In this document: piece after piece, positions 1-6,895 of the stretch
Layout: each line of letters opens with the position of its first letter
Numbering within the stretch: the first letter of the stretch is position 1
Assembly (NCBI GenBank): GCA_013812985.1
Contig: JACCSN010000968.1
Coordinates: forward strand, 1-7,851
Source of the DNA: Hyphomicrobiales bacterium
GTDB lineage: Bacteria; Pseudomonadota; Alphaproteobacteria; Rhizobiales; Afifellaceae
Length of the DNA: 7,851 nt
Direction: 5' to 3'
Notes under the pieces: generated by a model
The model's input: only the letters and a program-made list of their open reading frames with translations
What the model was told of the DNA's origin: nothing
The model's database searches: none
Program-made: the position numbers and the translations under genes

Positions 1-9
1 GGATCCTGC

Positions 10-32
10 GTGCGCACGGCGCCACAGGCGCC
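10..32 (-). other. Short GC-rich inverted repeats downstream of aapP
   Basis: The 57 bases between the aapP stop and the window edge hold a perfect 6-bp inverted repeat (GGCGCC at 18-23 and 27-32, loop ACA) and an overlapping 8-bp palindrome GTGCGCAC at 10-17. The hairpin lies just past the aapP stop and could help end the operon transcript. No T-run follows on the minus strand, so it is not a convincing intrinsic terminator. The window begins exactly with a BamHI site (GGATCC, 1-6), and another lies at 859-864; this may be chance or a clone end. Confidence 0.25.
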
Positions 33-57
33 TTTGCGCACCCTACGGGCAACAGCC

Positions 58-852
58 TCAATGCAAAATCTGGCTGAGGAACAGCTTGGTCCGCTCGTGG
101 CGGGGGTGGTTGAAGAATTCCTCCGGCTCGTTCTGCTCGATGATCTGGCCGAAATCCATGAAGATGACGCGGTTCGCCACTTGCCTGGCGAAACCCATCT
201 CATGGGTGACGCAGAGCATGGTCATGCCCTCCTGGGCGAGGTTGACCATGACTTCCAGCACCTCCTTGATCATCTCCGGATCGAGCGCCGAGGTCGGCTC
301 GTCGAACAGCATGATGCGGGGGTTCATGCAGAGCGCGCGGGCGATGGCGACGCGCTGCTGCTGGCCGCCGGAAAGCTGGCCCGGATATTTGTTCGCCTGC
401 TCCGGAATCTTTACGCGCTTCAGATAATGCATGGCTTCTTCTTCAGCCTGCTTCTTCGGCGTCTTGCGAACCCAGATCGGCGCCAGAGTGAGATTCTGCA
501 GGATGGTGAGGTGCGGGAAGAGGTTGAAGTGCTGGAACACCATGCCGACCTCGCGCCGCACCTCGTCGACGCGCTTCAGGTCGTTGGTGAGCTCGATGCC
601 GTCGACGACGATCTTGCCCTTCTGATGCTCCTCCAGGCGGTTGATGCAGCGGATCATCGTCGACTTGCCGGAGCCCGACGGGCCGCAGATGACGATGCGC
701 TCGCCCTTCATCACCTTCAGGTTGATGTCGCGCAACACATGGAAATCGCCAAACCATTTGTTGACGCCGATCATCTCGACCGCCGCCTCCTTCGGATCGG
801 GGCGCGCATCCACATGCGGAAGCTCCTGGGCGGAGACGACGTTCTCGTTCAT
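58..852 (-). CDS. aapP: General L-amino acid ABC transporter, ATP-binding protein AapP
   Basis: This is the cytoplasmic ATPase that powers amino acid import through AapQ/AapM. It has 264 residues, the usual length for polar amino acid ATPases (GlnQ/HisP type). Every nucleotide-binding motif is intact: Walker [10 protein letters not shown] at 57-65, Q-loop Gln107, ABC signature LSGGQQQ at 160-166, Walker B IMLFDE at 180-185, D-loop SALD at 188-191 and H-loop His217. Trp33/Phe34 sit where an A-loop aromatic is expected. About 25 residues precede the conserved domain, as in AapP proteins. It is the last gene of the operon, 12 bp after the aapM stop, with AGGGAT upstream of the ATG as a plausible ribosome site. 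The family assignment is certain; the Aap name rests on gene order with two long permeases and AapJ. Confidence 0.95.
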   Translation of the reverse strand: MNENVVSAQELPHVDARPDPKEAAVEMIGVNKWFGDFHVLRDINLKVMKGERIVICGPSGSGKSTMIRCINRLEEHQKGKIVVDGIELTNDLKRVDEVRREVGMVFQHFNLFPHLTILQNLTLAPIWVRKTPKKQAEEEAMHYLKRVKIPEQANKYPGQLSGGQQQRVAIARALCMNPRIMLFDEPTSALDPEMIKEVLEVMVNLAQEGMTMLCVTHEMGFARQVANRVIFMDFGQIIEQNEPEEFFNHPRHERTKLFLSQILH

Positions 853-864
853 TGCAAAGGATCC

Positions 865-2007
865 CTAATGCCTGTGGCCGGTGTTGAGATGGCGTTCCAT
901 GAATTGCGAGTAGCGCGACATGCCGAAGCAGAACAACCAGAAGATGAAGGCGGCGAAGACGAGCCCGGTCGCCGGCGTTTGCCACGAGGACCAGGTCGTA
1001 TCGGTGAAGTTGAGGCGCACGATGCCGAGCAGGTCGAACAGGCCGATGATATAAACGAGGCTGGTATCCTTGAAGATGCCGATGAAGGAGTTGACGATGC
1101 CGGGAATAACCAATTTCAGCGCCTGCGGCAGAACGATAAGCCGCATCATCTTCCAGTAGCCGAACCCAATCGCCTGCGCGGCCTCATACTGCCCCTTGGG
1201 TATCGCTTGCAGGCCGCCGCGCACGACTTCCGCCATGTAGGCGGCGGAGAATAGCGCCACGCCGATCAGCGCTCGCAACAGCTTGTCGAAATTGACCCCG
1301 GGCGGCAGAAACAGCGGCAGCATCACGCTCGCCATGAAGAGCACGGTGATCAGCGGCACGCCGCGCCAGAACTCGATGAAGGCAATGCAGAGCGTGCGCA
1401 CGATCGGCATCCTTGACCGGCGGCCCAGCGCGAGCAGGATGCCGAGCGGCAGCGATGCGACGATGCCGGCATAAGACACCACCAGCGTGACCAGCAGCCC
1501 GCCCCAAAGCGCCGTCTCCACCGAACGCAGCCCGAAGAAGCCGCCGGCCAGCAGAATGAAGGCTAGAACGGGAAAGACGATAAACAGGTAGAGGGTGTTC
1601 CAGTTCTTGTAGGGAACCGACGGGACGGCGAGCGGTATCAGGCCGGCGGCCCCGAGCAGGAAGACGAGATCGACCCGCCAGCGCTCGACGATGGGGTAGC
1701 GGCCGTAGACGAATTGCGCGAATTTCGCCTTGACGAAGGCCCAGCAGGCGCCGACCCCCTCGCTGGTGCACACGCTTCGGTCCGGACCGTCCCAGACGGC
1801 GCTGAAGAATGCCCAGTTGAGCAGCGGCGGCAGCGCGAAGGCGAGGAAGAGGACGGCGAGGATCGTCAGGATCGTGTCGCCAATGCTGGCGAAAAGGTTG
1901 CGGCGGACCCAGCCGACCGGCCCGACGACGGATCGCGGCGGCGGCTCGGCTTCTGTCACCGCCTGCCGCACGAAAACGAGGTCCGTCTGCGCCTGGATGT
2001 CGGACAT
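865..2007 (-). CDS. aapM: General L-amino acid ABC transporter, permease AapM
   Basis: This is an inner-membrane permease subunit, expected to pair with AapQ to form the amino acid channel. It has 380 residues, far longer than ordinary His/Gln permeases (about 220-250), which is typical of AapM. Hydrophobic stretches lie roughly at 41-64, 113-130, 137-158, 166-193, 203-234, 246-262, 294-310, 314-330 and 347-363. The C-terminal half carries the permease domain with the cytoplasmic EAA loop that docks on the ATPase (EAAQAIGFG at 275-283, preceded by AIPKGQY). The extra N-terminal half has a membrane segment and a loop with two cysteines (Cys80, Cys88), probably periplasmic. The start codon directly abuts the aapQ stop (TAG then ATG, no gap), so translation is probably coupled to aapQ. 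Confidence 0.93.
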   Translation of the reverse strand: MSDIQAQTDLVFVRQAVTEAEPPPRSVVGPVGWVRRNLFASIGDTILTILAVLFLAFALPPLLNWAFFSAVWDGPDRSVCTSEGVGACWAFVKAKFAQFVYGRYPIVERWRVDLVFLLGAAGLIPLAVPSVPYKNWNTLYLFIVFPVLAFILLAGGFFGLRSVETALWGGLLVTLVVSYAGIVASLPLGILLALGRRSRMPIVRTLCIAFIEFWRGVPLITVLFMASVMLPLFLPPGVNFDKLLRALIGVALFSAAYMAEVVRGGLQAIPKGQYEAAQAIGFGYWKMMRLIVLPQALKLVIPGIVNSFIGIFKDTSLVYIIGLFDLLGIVRLNFTDTTWSSWQTPATGLVFAAFIFWLFCFGMSRYSQFMERHLNTGHRH

Positions 2008-3213
2008 CTATCTCTCGACGAGCGCCATGCTGCGATTGAACCAGTTCATGAAAAAGGATGTGGCGAGGCTGAGCGTCAGGTAGACGATCATCCAGATCGC
2101 CACGACCTCGATCGCCTGGCCGGTCTGGTTGAGCACGGTGCCGCCGACCGCCACGAGGTCCGCGTAGCCGATCGCCACCGCAAGCGATGAATTCTTGGTG
2201 AGATTCAGATATTGGCTGGTGAGCGGCGGGATGATGACGCGCAGCGCTTGCGGGATGACGACCAGCCGCAAGGTAGGCCCTGCCCTCAGGCCCAACGAAG
2301 AGGCTGCTTCCGTCTGGCCGTGGCTCACCGCCAAGATGCCGGCGCGGACGATTTCCGCGATGAACGACGCCGTATAGATGGAGAGCGCGAGAATGAGCGC
2401 CAGGAATTCCGGCTGGACCTGGAAGCCGCCGCGCCGTCCGAACCGCGTCTCCTCGGCGAATTCGACGCCGAGCGGCAGGCCCGCGGCGAAATAGGCGACG
2501 AGCGGCAGGCCGATCAGCAGGGCAAGCGCCCAGCGCAGCAGCGGGAAGCGCTGGCCTGTCGCCATCTGACGGGCCTTCGCCCAACGCGCGATGCCGATGA
2601 CCGCGACCACGGCGACGAAGAGGGCGGCGAAGATAAGCCACGAGCCCTCCTCCAGGAGGAGGCGGGGCATGATGGCGCCGCGGTTCGAGAAGGTGATCCC
2701 GAGGCCCGTATCGATGGCGTCGCGCGGCGCCGGCAGCACCGCGATGACGCCGAAATACCAGAACAGGATGACCAGCAGCGGCGGGATGTTGCGGAACACC
2801 TCGACATAGACGGTTGAAAGCTGGCGGATCAGCCAGTTCTTCGAAAGCCGGCCGATGCCGACAAGGAACCCGATGATGCTGGCCGCGACAATGCCGATGG
2901 CGGCGACGACGAGCGTGTTCAGGAATCCGACATAGATGGCGTAGCCGTAGCTGCGGTCCGGACTGTAGGGGATCGGCGACTGGCCGATCTCGAAGCCGGC
3001 GCGCTCGTCCAGAAAGCCATAACCGGAGGCAACATTGGCGCGCTGAAGATTCTCGGCCGTGTTGTTGATGATCCAGCCGGCGAAGGCGACGAGCGCCACG
3101 ATGAGGACGATCTGAACCAAAATGCCGCGGGTTCGCGGATCGTTCAGGAAGGCAGCCTTCGCCGGCTCTTCCGCCCTGATGACCGGGAGCCGGCCTGCCT
3201 CATCGACTGCCAT
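2008..3213 (-). CDS. aapQ: General L-amino acid ABC transporter, permease AapQ
   Basis: This is the partner inner-membrane permease of AapM. It has 401 residues, again the long form seen in Aap/Bzt-type transporters rather than the short His/Gln form. Hydrophobic segments are visible at about 31-50, 97-121, 143-161, 191-209, 227-246, 267-290, 343-357 and 368-388. The EAA loop that contacts AapP is at 301-312 (TEAASSLGLRAG), followed by the conserved VIPQALRVIIPP run at 319-330. The residue 150-265 region contains an insert rich in small hydrophobic residues, typical of the long family members. The ATG at 3211-3213 is the only reasonable start. It has no clear Shine-Dalgarno sequence, and the T-run of a terminator hairpin ends 13 bases before it, so expression probably depends on read-through from aapJ. 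Confidence 0.93.
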   Translation of the reverse strand: MAVDEAGRLPVIRAEEPAKAAFLNDPRTRGILVQIVLIVALVAFAGWIINNTAENLQRANVASGYGFLDERAGFEIGQSPIPYSPDRSYGYAIYVGFLNTLVVAAIGIVAASIIGFLVGIGRLSKNWLIRQLSTVYVEVFRNIPPLLVILFWYFGVIAVLPAPRDAIDTGLGITFSNRGAIMPRLLLEEGSWLIFAALFVAVVAVIGIARWAKARQMATGQRFPLLRWALALLIGLPLVAYFAAGLPLGVEFAEETRFGRRGGFQVQPEFLALILALSIYTASFIAEIVRAGILAVSHGQTEAASSLGLRAGPTLRLVVIPQALRVIIPPLTSQYLNLTKNSSLAVAIGYADLVAVGGTVLNQTGQAIEVVAIWMIVYLTLSLATSFFMNWFNRSMALVER

Positions 3214-3226
3214 GATGGCGCTGCCG

Positions 3227-3259
3227 AAAAAAGCGGGCCAGGGCGTGCCTGGCCCGCTT
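3227..3259 (-). terminator. Intrinsic terminator / attenuator between aapJ and aapQ
   Basis: The minus strand shows a perfect 12-bp stem (arms 3248-3259 and 3231-3242) with a 5-base loop (3243-3247). It is followed at once by six T residues (3232-3227, the first two overlapping the stem base). The hairpin begins 8 bases after the aapJ stop and ends 13 bases before the aapQ start. It is the strongest terminator in the window. Partial termination here would make much more aapJ message than aapQMP message, fitting the excess of binding protein over membrane complex usual in ABC importers. The stem may also protect the 3' end of aapJ mRNA. Structure is seen directly; partial termination is inferred. 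Confidence 0.85.
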
Positions 3260-3267
3260 CTCCTCGT

Positions 3268-4284
3268 TCAGCGGATCGGCGGCGCGTATTGGAGGCCGCC
3301 GGCGTTCCAAAGAGCGTTCTGGCCGCGGGCGATCTTCAACGGCGTGGCTTCGCCGATGTTGCGCTCGAAGATCTCGCCGTAATTGCCGACGCCCTTGACG
3401 ATGTTGGCGACCCAGTCATTGGCCAGGCCGATGCCCTCGCCGAAGGTGCCCTCCACACCGAGGACGCGGCGGATCTCCGGGTTTTCGGAGGTCTTCATCT
3501 CTTCGACATTGGCCTGCGTGACGCCGAGCTCCTCGGCGTTGAGCAGCGCGAAATGCGTCCACCGGATGACATCGAACCACTGGTCGTCGCCAGATCGCAC
3601 GGATGGGCCGAGCGGCTCCTTGGAAATGATGTCCGGCAGCACGACGTGGTCGTCCGGGTTGGCGAATTGCAGGCGAGTCGCGTAGAGGCCCGAGGCGTCG
3701 GTGGTCAACGCGTCGCAGCGACCGGTGTCATAGGCCTGGTTGGTTTCGGTCAGCTGCTCGAACACCACCGGATTATAGGCGATGTTGTTAGTGCGGAAGT
3801 AATCGGCCATGTTGAGTTCAGTCGTCGTGCCGGTCTGCACGCAGATCGACGCATCGGCGAGATCCTTGGCGGAGGCGAGATTGAGCTCCTTCCGGACGAC
3901 GAAGCCCTGGCCATCGTAATAGTTGACGCCGACGAAGGACAGACCGAGCGAGGTGTCTCGCTCCATCGTCCAGGTCGTGTTGCGGATGAGCACGTCGATC
4001 TCGCCGGATTGCAGAGCCGTGAAGCGCTCCTTGGCGGAAAGTGGCGTGAACTTCACCATGTTCGGATCGCCGAAGATGGCGGCGGCGACGGCTTTGCAAT
4101 AGTCGATGTCGAAGCCGGTCCACTCGCCGGCGTCGTTGGGCATCGCGAAGCCGGGCAGGCCGCTATTGACGCCGCACTGGACGAAGCCTTTGGCTTTTAC
4201 GTCATCCAACGTGGCCGCCGAAGCGGAAGCCGCGGAGATTGCGAGCGCGGCGCCGGCGATCGCCGGCAGAATGGTCGTTTTCAT
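3268..4284 (-). CDS. aapJ: General L-amino acid-binding periplasmic protein AapJ
   Basis: This is the periplasmic solute-binding protein that captures L-amino acids and delivers them to AapQ/AapM. It has 338 residues, close to known AapJ proteins and longer than ordinary family-3 binding proteins. A signal peptide is clear: a Lys near the N-terminus, a hydrophobic core to about residue 18, and a cleavage site ASA|AT after residue 23. The family-3 signature GFDIDYCKAVAAAI lies at 57-70. The motif LQSGEIDVLIRNTTWTMERD at 91-110 contains the conserved Asp and Arg expected to contact ligand groups. Four cysteines (37, 63, 148, 190) suggest two disulfides, which is an inference. A GGGAAG ribosome site lies 10 bases before the ATG. 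It is first in the operon and is followed by a terminator hairpin. Confidence 0.95.
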   Translation of the reverse strand: MKTTILPAIAGAALAISAASASAATLDDVKAKGFVQCGVNSGLPGFAMPNDAGEWTGFDIDYCKAVAAAIFGDPNMVKFTPLSAKERFTALQSGEIDVLIRNTTWTMERDTSLGLSFVGVNYYDGQGFVVRKELNLASAKDLADASICVQTGTTTELNMADYFRTNNIAYNPVVFEQLTETNQAYDTGRCDALTTDASGLYATRLQFANPDDHVVLPDIISKEPLGPSVRSGDDQWFDVIRWTHFALLNAEELGVTQANVEEMKTSENPEIRRVLGVEGTFGEGIGLANDWVANIVKGVGNYGEIFERNIGEATPLKIARGQNALWNAGGLQYAPPIR

Positions 4285-4405
4285 GATGGATCAGCTTCCC
4301 TGTTCACCTTCGAGAGACGGACGGATCGAAAACCGGGCGGATGAAAACAGGCGAGCGCCTTTCTCCCTTGCCGATCGGCTGACATATTTCCGTCCACGTA
4401 TAGTT

Positions 4406-4434
4406 ATCACAGGGCAAATAGGGCGGGCGGTCAA
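4406..4434 (-). promoter_or_regulatory. Candidate sigma70-type promoter for aapJQMP
   Basis: On the minus strand, a -35 box TTGACC (4434-4429, within CTTGACC) is followed by a 17-base spacer and a -10 box TGTGAT (4411-4406). These match the consensus at 5/6 and 4/6. An overlapping AT-rich stretch (GATAACTATA) could serve as an alternative -10. Transcription would start near 4399 and give a leader of about 115 bases before aapJ. The leader contains a 10-bp palindrome GCCGATCGGC (4370-4379) of unknown role. It was found by eye only. Confidence 0.5.
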
Positions 4435-4499
4435 GAGCGGCGGCGCTTTGGTCTCTCGACGGCCTTCCGCTAAAGGGGTGGTAGAACAGATGGGAGGCC

Positions 4500-5717
4500 T
4501 TGTTGCCTGACGAAAAAAGCAAGCCTGGGACTGGGCAGGGCGCGGCCAAGAGACAGTCCGGCGTCGGGAACTGGCGCATGGACACGCTGCTCACCCATGC
4601 CGGGCTCTCGCCGCACGAGTTTCACGGTTTCGTCAACCCGCCGCTGGTGCGGGCTTCAACGGTGCTGTTTCCCGATGTCGACGCGATGCTCGAGCGCAAA
4701 GGCCAGCGCTATTCCTACGGATTGACGAATACGCCGACGATCGAGGCGCTCGTCGACGCGCTGGACCTCTTGGACGGCGCGGCGGGCACCGTCCTCGTGC
4801 CGTCCGGGCTTGCGGCGGTGACCACGGCGATTCTGACCGCGGTCCGACCCGGCGGCACGCTCCTCGTCCCCGACAACGTCTATGCCCCGACGCGGCGCTT
4901 CTGCGACGAAAGCCTGCCCGCCTTCGGGGTGGAGACAATCTATTACGACCCGCTGATCGGCGCCGGCATCGCCGATCGCCTGGGCGGCGCTTCGGCCTTG
5001 TTCCTGGAGGCCCCGGGATCGCACAGCTTCGAGATGCCGGATCTGCCGGCGCTTGTCGCCGCGGCGCTCTCCGCCGGCGTGATGACCATGCTCGACAATA
5101 CATGGGCGACGCCGCTCATCTACAAGCCGTTGGAGCACGGCGTCGATCTCGCCATAACGGCGGGGACGAAATATCAGGCCGGCCATTCCGACCTGCTGAT
5201 CGGCTCGGTGTCGGCCAACGCCGCGGCGTGGCCGGCGCTGAGGCAGCTGCACAAAAACCTCGGCACGCAAGCCGGCACCGAGGAGATCTGGCTGACGCTG
5301 CGCGGCTTGCGGACGATGGGGATCCGGCTGGAGCGGCATGAGCGCAGCGCATTGGAGGTCGCCCGCTGGCTCCAGAACCGGCCGGAGGTGGCGCGGGTGC
5401 TCCACCCTGCCCTGCCGGACGATCCGGGCCACGCGATCTGGAAACGCGATTTCGGCCGCTCCACCGGGCTTTTCGGCTTCGTCCTCCACGGCGAAGAACG
5501 CCAGGCGAAGAGCTTTCTCAACGCGCTCCGGCTCTTCGGCCTCGGTTTCTCCTGGGGCGGCTTTGAGAGCCTGGCTGTCCTCGGCGAAATGGCCGAATGC
5601 CGGACGGTGCGGCCGTGGACGGAGGGCCCGGTGATCCGCCTTCATATCGGCCTTGAGGATGTGCAGGATCTGATCGCCGATCTCGATGCCGGCTTCGACG
5701 CCATGGCGGCGGGATGA
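4500..5717 (+). CDS. metC: Cystathionine beta-lyase MetC (PLP-dependent)
   Basis: This is a cytoplasmic Cys/Met-metabolism PLP enzyme, expected to cleave cystathionine to homocysteine, pyruvate and ammonia in methionine synthesis. Numbering from the first TTG gives 405 residues. Visible landmarks are YSYGLTNTP at 71-79 (phosphate-binding Tyr region), SGLAAV at 102-107, Asp199 in DNTWATP (pyridine-nitrogen contact), Lys224 in AGTKYQAGHSD (Schiff-base lysine), SWGGFESL at 351-358 (typical of this lyase group) and Arg380 in IRLHIGLED (substrate carboxylate). Start choice: two TTG codons at 4500 and 4503 follow a GGAGG at 4493-4497, and 4503 has the better spacing. The first ATG, at 4578, has no good ribosome site but would still leave a nearly full-length enzyme. 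It is divergent from aapJ, as in R. leguminosarum. Exact substrate preference is not proven by sequence. Confidence 0.92.
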   Translation: MLPDEKSKPGTGQGAAKRQSGVGNWRMDTLLTHAGLSPHEFHGFVNPPLVRASTVLFPDVDAMLERKGQRYSYGLTNTPTIEALVDALDLLDGAAGTVLVPSGLAAVTTAILTAVRPGGTLLVPDNVYAPTRRFCDESLPAFGVETIYYDPLIGAGIADRLGGASALFLEAPGSHSFEMPDLPALVAAALSAGVMTMLDNTWATPLIYKPLEHGVDLAITAGTKYQAGHSDLLIGSVSANAAAWPALRQLHKNLGTQAGTEEIWLTLRGLRTMGIRLERHERSALEVARWLQNRPEVARVLHPALPDDPGHAIWKRDFGRSTGLFGFVLHGEERQAKSFLNALRLFGLGFSWGGFESLAVLGEMAECRTVRPWTEGPVIRLHIGLEDVQDLIADLDAGFDAMAAG

Positions 5718-6553
5718 ACGCTTATCTGGCCCGTTCGGCAAGGCGGCTGCGCGCCGCCATCCCGCTTTCGCAGCGGGACGGTCTGGCCTTCGCTGGCAGG
5801 GCGCTGGCGCTTGCAAGGGCTGAGTTCGTCCTGCTTGCTACGATCTTCATTGTCGCCGGCGGGCTCTGGGCGTTCATCGGCCTGGCGGGCGAGGTCAGGG
5901 AGGGGGAGACCGAAAGCTTCGACCGCGCAGTGCTGCTCGCGTTGCGCGATCCGGCAAACCTCGCCGATCCGATCGGCCCCGCCTGGCTCGAGGAAATGGT
6001 CCGGGACGTGACTGCGCTGGGCGGCAATTTCGTGCTGACCTTTGTGGCCGCCGCGGTGATCGGATTCCTGCTCCTCACTCGAAAGCATGGCGCGGCGTTG
6101 CTCGTCTTCGCCTCGGTGGCTGGCGGCACGCTCCTGGGCACAATCCTGAAGCTCGGCTTCGAGCGCATGCGCCCCGATCTCGTGCCGCACGGCGCTGTCG
6201 TTCACACGGCGAGCTTTCCAAGCAATCACGCCATGCTGTCGGCGGTAACCTATCTCACGCTCGGAGCCCTGCTGGCGCGTCTGGAGGTGGCGCCGCGGGT
6301 AAAGGGCTACTTCCTCGCGCTTTCCGTCATCCTGACGGCGATTGTCGGCCTCAGCCGGATCTATCTCGGCGTGCATTGGCCGACCGACGTGCTCGCGGGC
6401 TGGGCCGTCGGGTCAGCCTGGGCCATGACGGTCTGGCTCGTGGCGCTCTGGCTGCAGCGCCGCGGCAAGGTGGAACGGATCGGCACGGGCGAAGTGGAGG
6501 GCGGCGGAGGCGACCGCGACCCTCTTCGATCCCACGAAACCAAATTCAACTGA
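5714..6553 (+). CDS. PAP2-family membrane phosphatase
   Basis: This is an integral membrane acid phosphatase of the PAP2 (phosphatidic acid phosphatase type 2) superfamily, which removes phosphate from lipid phosphates or pyrophosphates such as phosphatidate, lipid A or undecaprenyl pyrophosphate. It has 279 residues. All three catalytic motifs are present in order: KX6RP at Lys146-Arg153-Pro154, PSNH at 169-172 (His172; the usual form is PSGH) and SRX5HX3D with Ser214, Arg215, His221 and Asp225. Hydrophobic segments are near 37-57, 103-123, 127-145, 173-190, 199-214 and 226-248. The first 35 residues are basic, and the tail after 250 is charged and Gly-rich. The ATG overlaps the metC stop as ATGA, so it is probably translationally coupled to metC. 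The substrate cannot be read from the sequence. Confidence 0.9.
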   Translation: MNAYLARSARRLRAAIPLSQRDGLAFAGRALALARAEFVLLATIFIVAGGLWAFIGLAGEVREGETESFDRAVLLALRDPANLADPIGPAWLEEMVRDVTALGGNFVLTFVAAAVIGFLLLTRKHGAALLVFASVAGGTLLGTILKLGFERMRPDLVPHGAVVHTASFPSNHAMLSAVTYLTLGALLARLEVAPRVKGYFLALSVILTAIVGLSRIYLGVHWPTDVLAGWAVGSAWAMTVWLVALWLQRRGKVERIGTGEVEGGGGDRDPLRSHETKFN

Positions 6554-6679
6554 ACGTGATAAGCGTCTTCGGCATGAACTAAGAACACGCCACCGGGCGA
6601 ACGAAACGAAGCAGGAACCAGCAGTTAAACGGAGGGTGAATCGGATTCGGGCAACAACCCTCTAAGCAGATGACAAGAT
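6554..6679. other. Non-coding spacer before the tRNA-Arg fragment
   Basis: No credible gene is seen in this stretch. A 6-bp inverted repeat (GAGGGT at 6632-6637, ACCCTC at 6657-6662) encloses a smaller one. Read on the minus strand it is followed by a short T-containing run. Because it lies just past the CCA end of the tRNA fragment, it may be the leftover terminator of the original tRNA-Arg gene. No clear terminator for the PAP2 gene was found. Confidence 0.35.
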
Positions 6680-6724
6680 TGGCGACCCCGGCAGGATTCG
6701 AACCTGCGACCAACATCTTAGAAG
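6680..6724 (-). other. 3' fragment of tRNA-Arg(TCT): att site of an integrated element
   Basis: Read on the minus strand, the segment has a complete tRNA 3' portion: 7-base anticodon loop CTTCTAA (6724-6718, anticodon TCT, Arg), 3' anticodon-stem strand GATGT (6717-6713), 5-base variable loop, T-stem GCAGG/CCTGC (6707-6703 and 6695-6691) around loop TTCGAAT, 3' acceptor strand CGGGGTC, discriminator G and encoded CCA (6682-6680). Beyond the anticodon loop the similarity stops: 6725-6729 does not pair with the stem, and no D-arm or matching 5' acceptor strand is present. A tRNA 3' piece of this size beside a tyrosine integrase is the usual product of site-specific integration. The CCA side faces the metC-PAP2 genes, so these should be the chromosome flank and the element should lie to the right. 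Confidence 0.82.
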
Positions 6725-6832
6725 TCGGGCGACGACCCATAACGACGGCTCACATGCCCAAACATTCAGACGTGGATTTCCCCTCGTAAAGCCTTGCCGG
6801 TTGCTAAAATGTTCCGTAGTGTTATTCACACG

Positions 6833-6879
6833 GGGTAACACCCGCCTAACGCGTCCATTCTGTTACCCTTCCGTTACCC
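6833..6879. repeat. GTTACCC repeats upstream of the integrase
   Basis: Three exact copies of a 7-base word lie in the integrase leader. Two are direct copies of GTTACCC at 6862-6868 and 6873-6879, with an 11-base period (about one helical turn). The third is inverted, GGGTAAC, at 6833-6839. All sit within 65 bases of the integrase start and within about 200 bases of the tRNA fragment. This is where arm-type integrase sites or an autoregulatory operator would be expected. The repeats are seen directly; the role is inferred. Confidence 0.5.
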
Positions 6880-6886
6880 GGAGGAG
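6880..6886 (+). promoter_or_regulatory. Ribosome binding site of the integrase gene
   Basis: A strong Shine-Dalgarno sequence GGAGGAG lies 9 bases before the ATG at 6896 and fixes the start of the integrase reading frame. It directly follows the last GTTACCC repeat, so a protein bound there could also affect translation initiation or transcription. Confidence 0.7.
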
Positions 6887-6895
6887 CAGCAGCCC

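Noticed and set aside
10..1254. A 414-codon plus-strand open frame across aapP and the start of aapM territory, and other long plus-strand frames over the aap genes
   Set aside because: They lie antisense to genes with complete ABC transporter motifs. Long opposite frames are expected in GC-rich DNA, and their translations show no recognisable domain.
4456..4487. A promoter for metC (TAAAGG or TAGAAC as the -10 box)
   Set aside because: Candidate -10 words exist, but none has a good -35 partner at 16-18 bases. I cannot support a specific promoter.
4440..4499. SAM-II-like word CCGCTAAAGGGG just before metC, suggesting a methionine riboswitch
   Set aside because: Only the 3' word resembles SAM-II. 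The upstream half expected for the pseudoknot and P1 stem (an ATTTG-type loop and paired strands) is missing, so this is probably a coincidence.
4106..4510. A 134-codon plus-strand frame spanning the aapJ 5' end and the intergenic region
   Set aside because: It overlaps the aapJ signal peptide antisense and runs through the promoter region, has no recognisable domain and ends at the metC ribosome site. It is a shadow frame.
6680..6760. A complete tRNA-Arg gene on the minus strand
   Set aside because: The 5' anticodon-stem strand does not pair, and there is no D-arm or 5' acceptor strand matching CGGGGTC in the next 40 bases. Only the 3' part is present.
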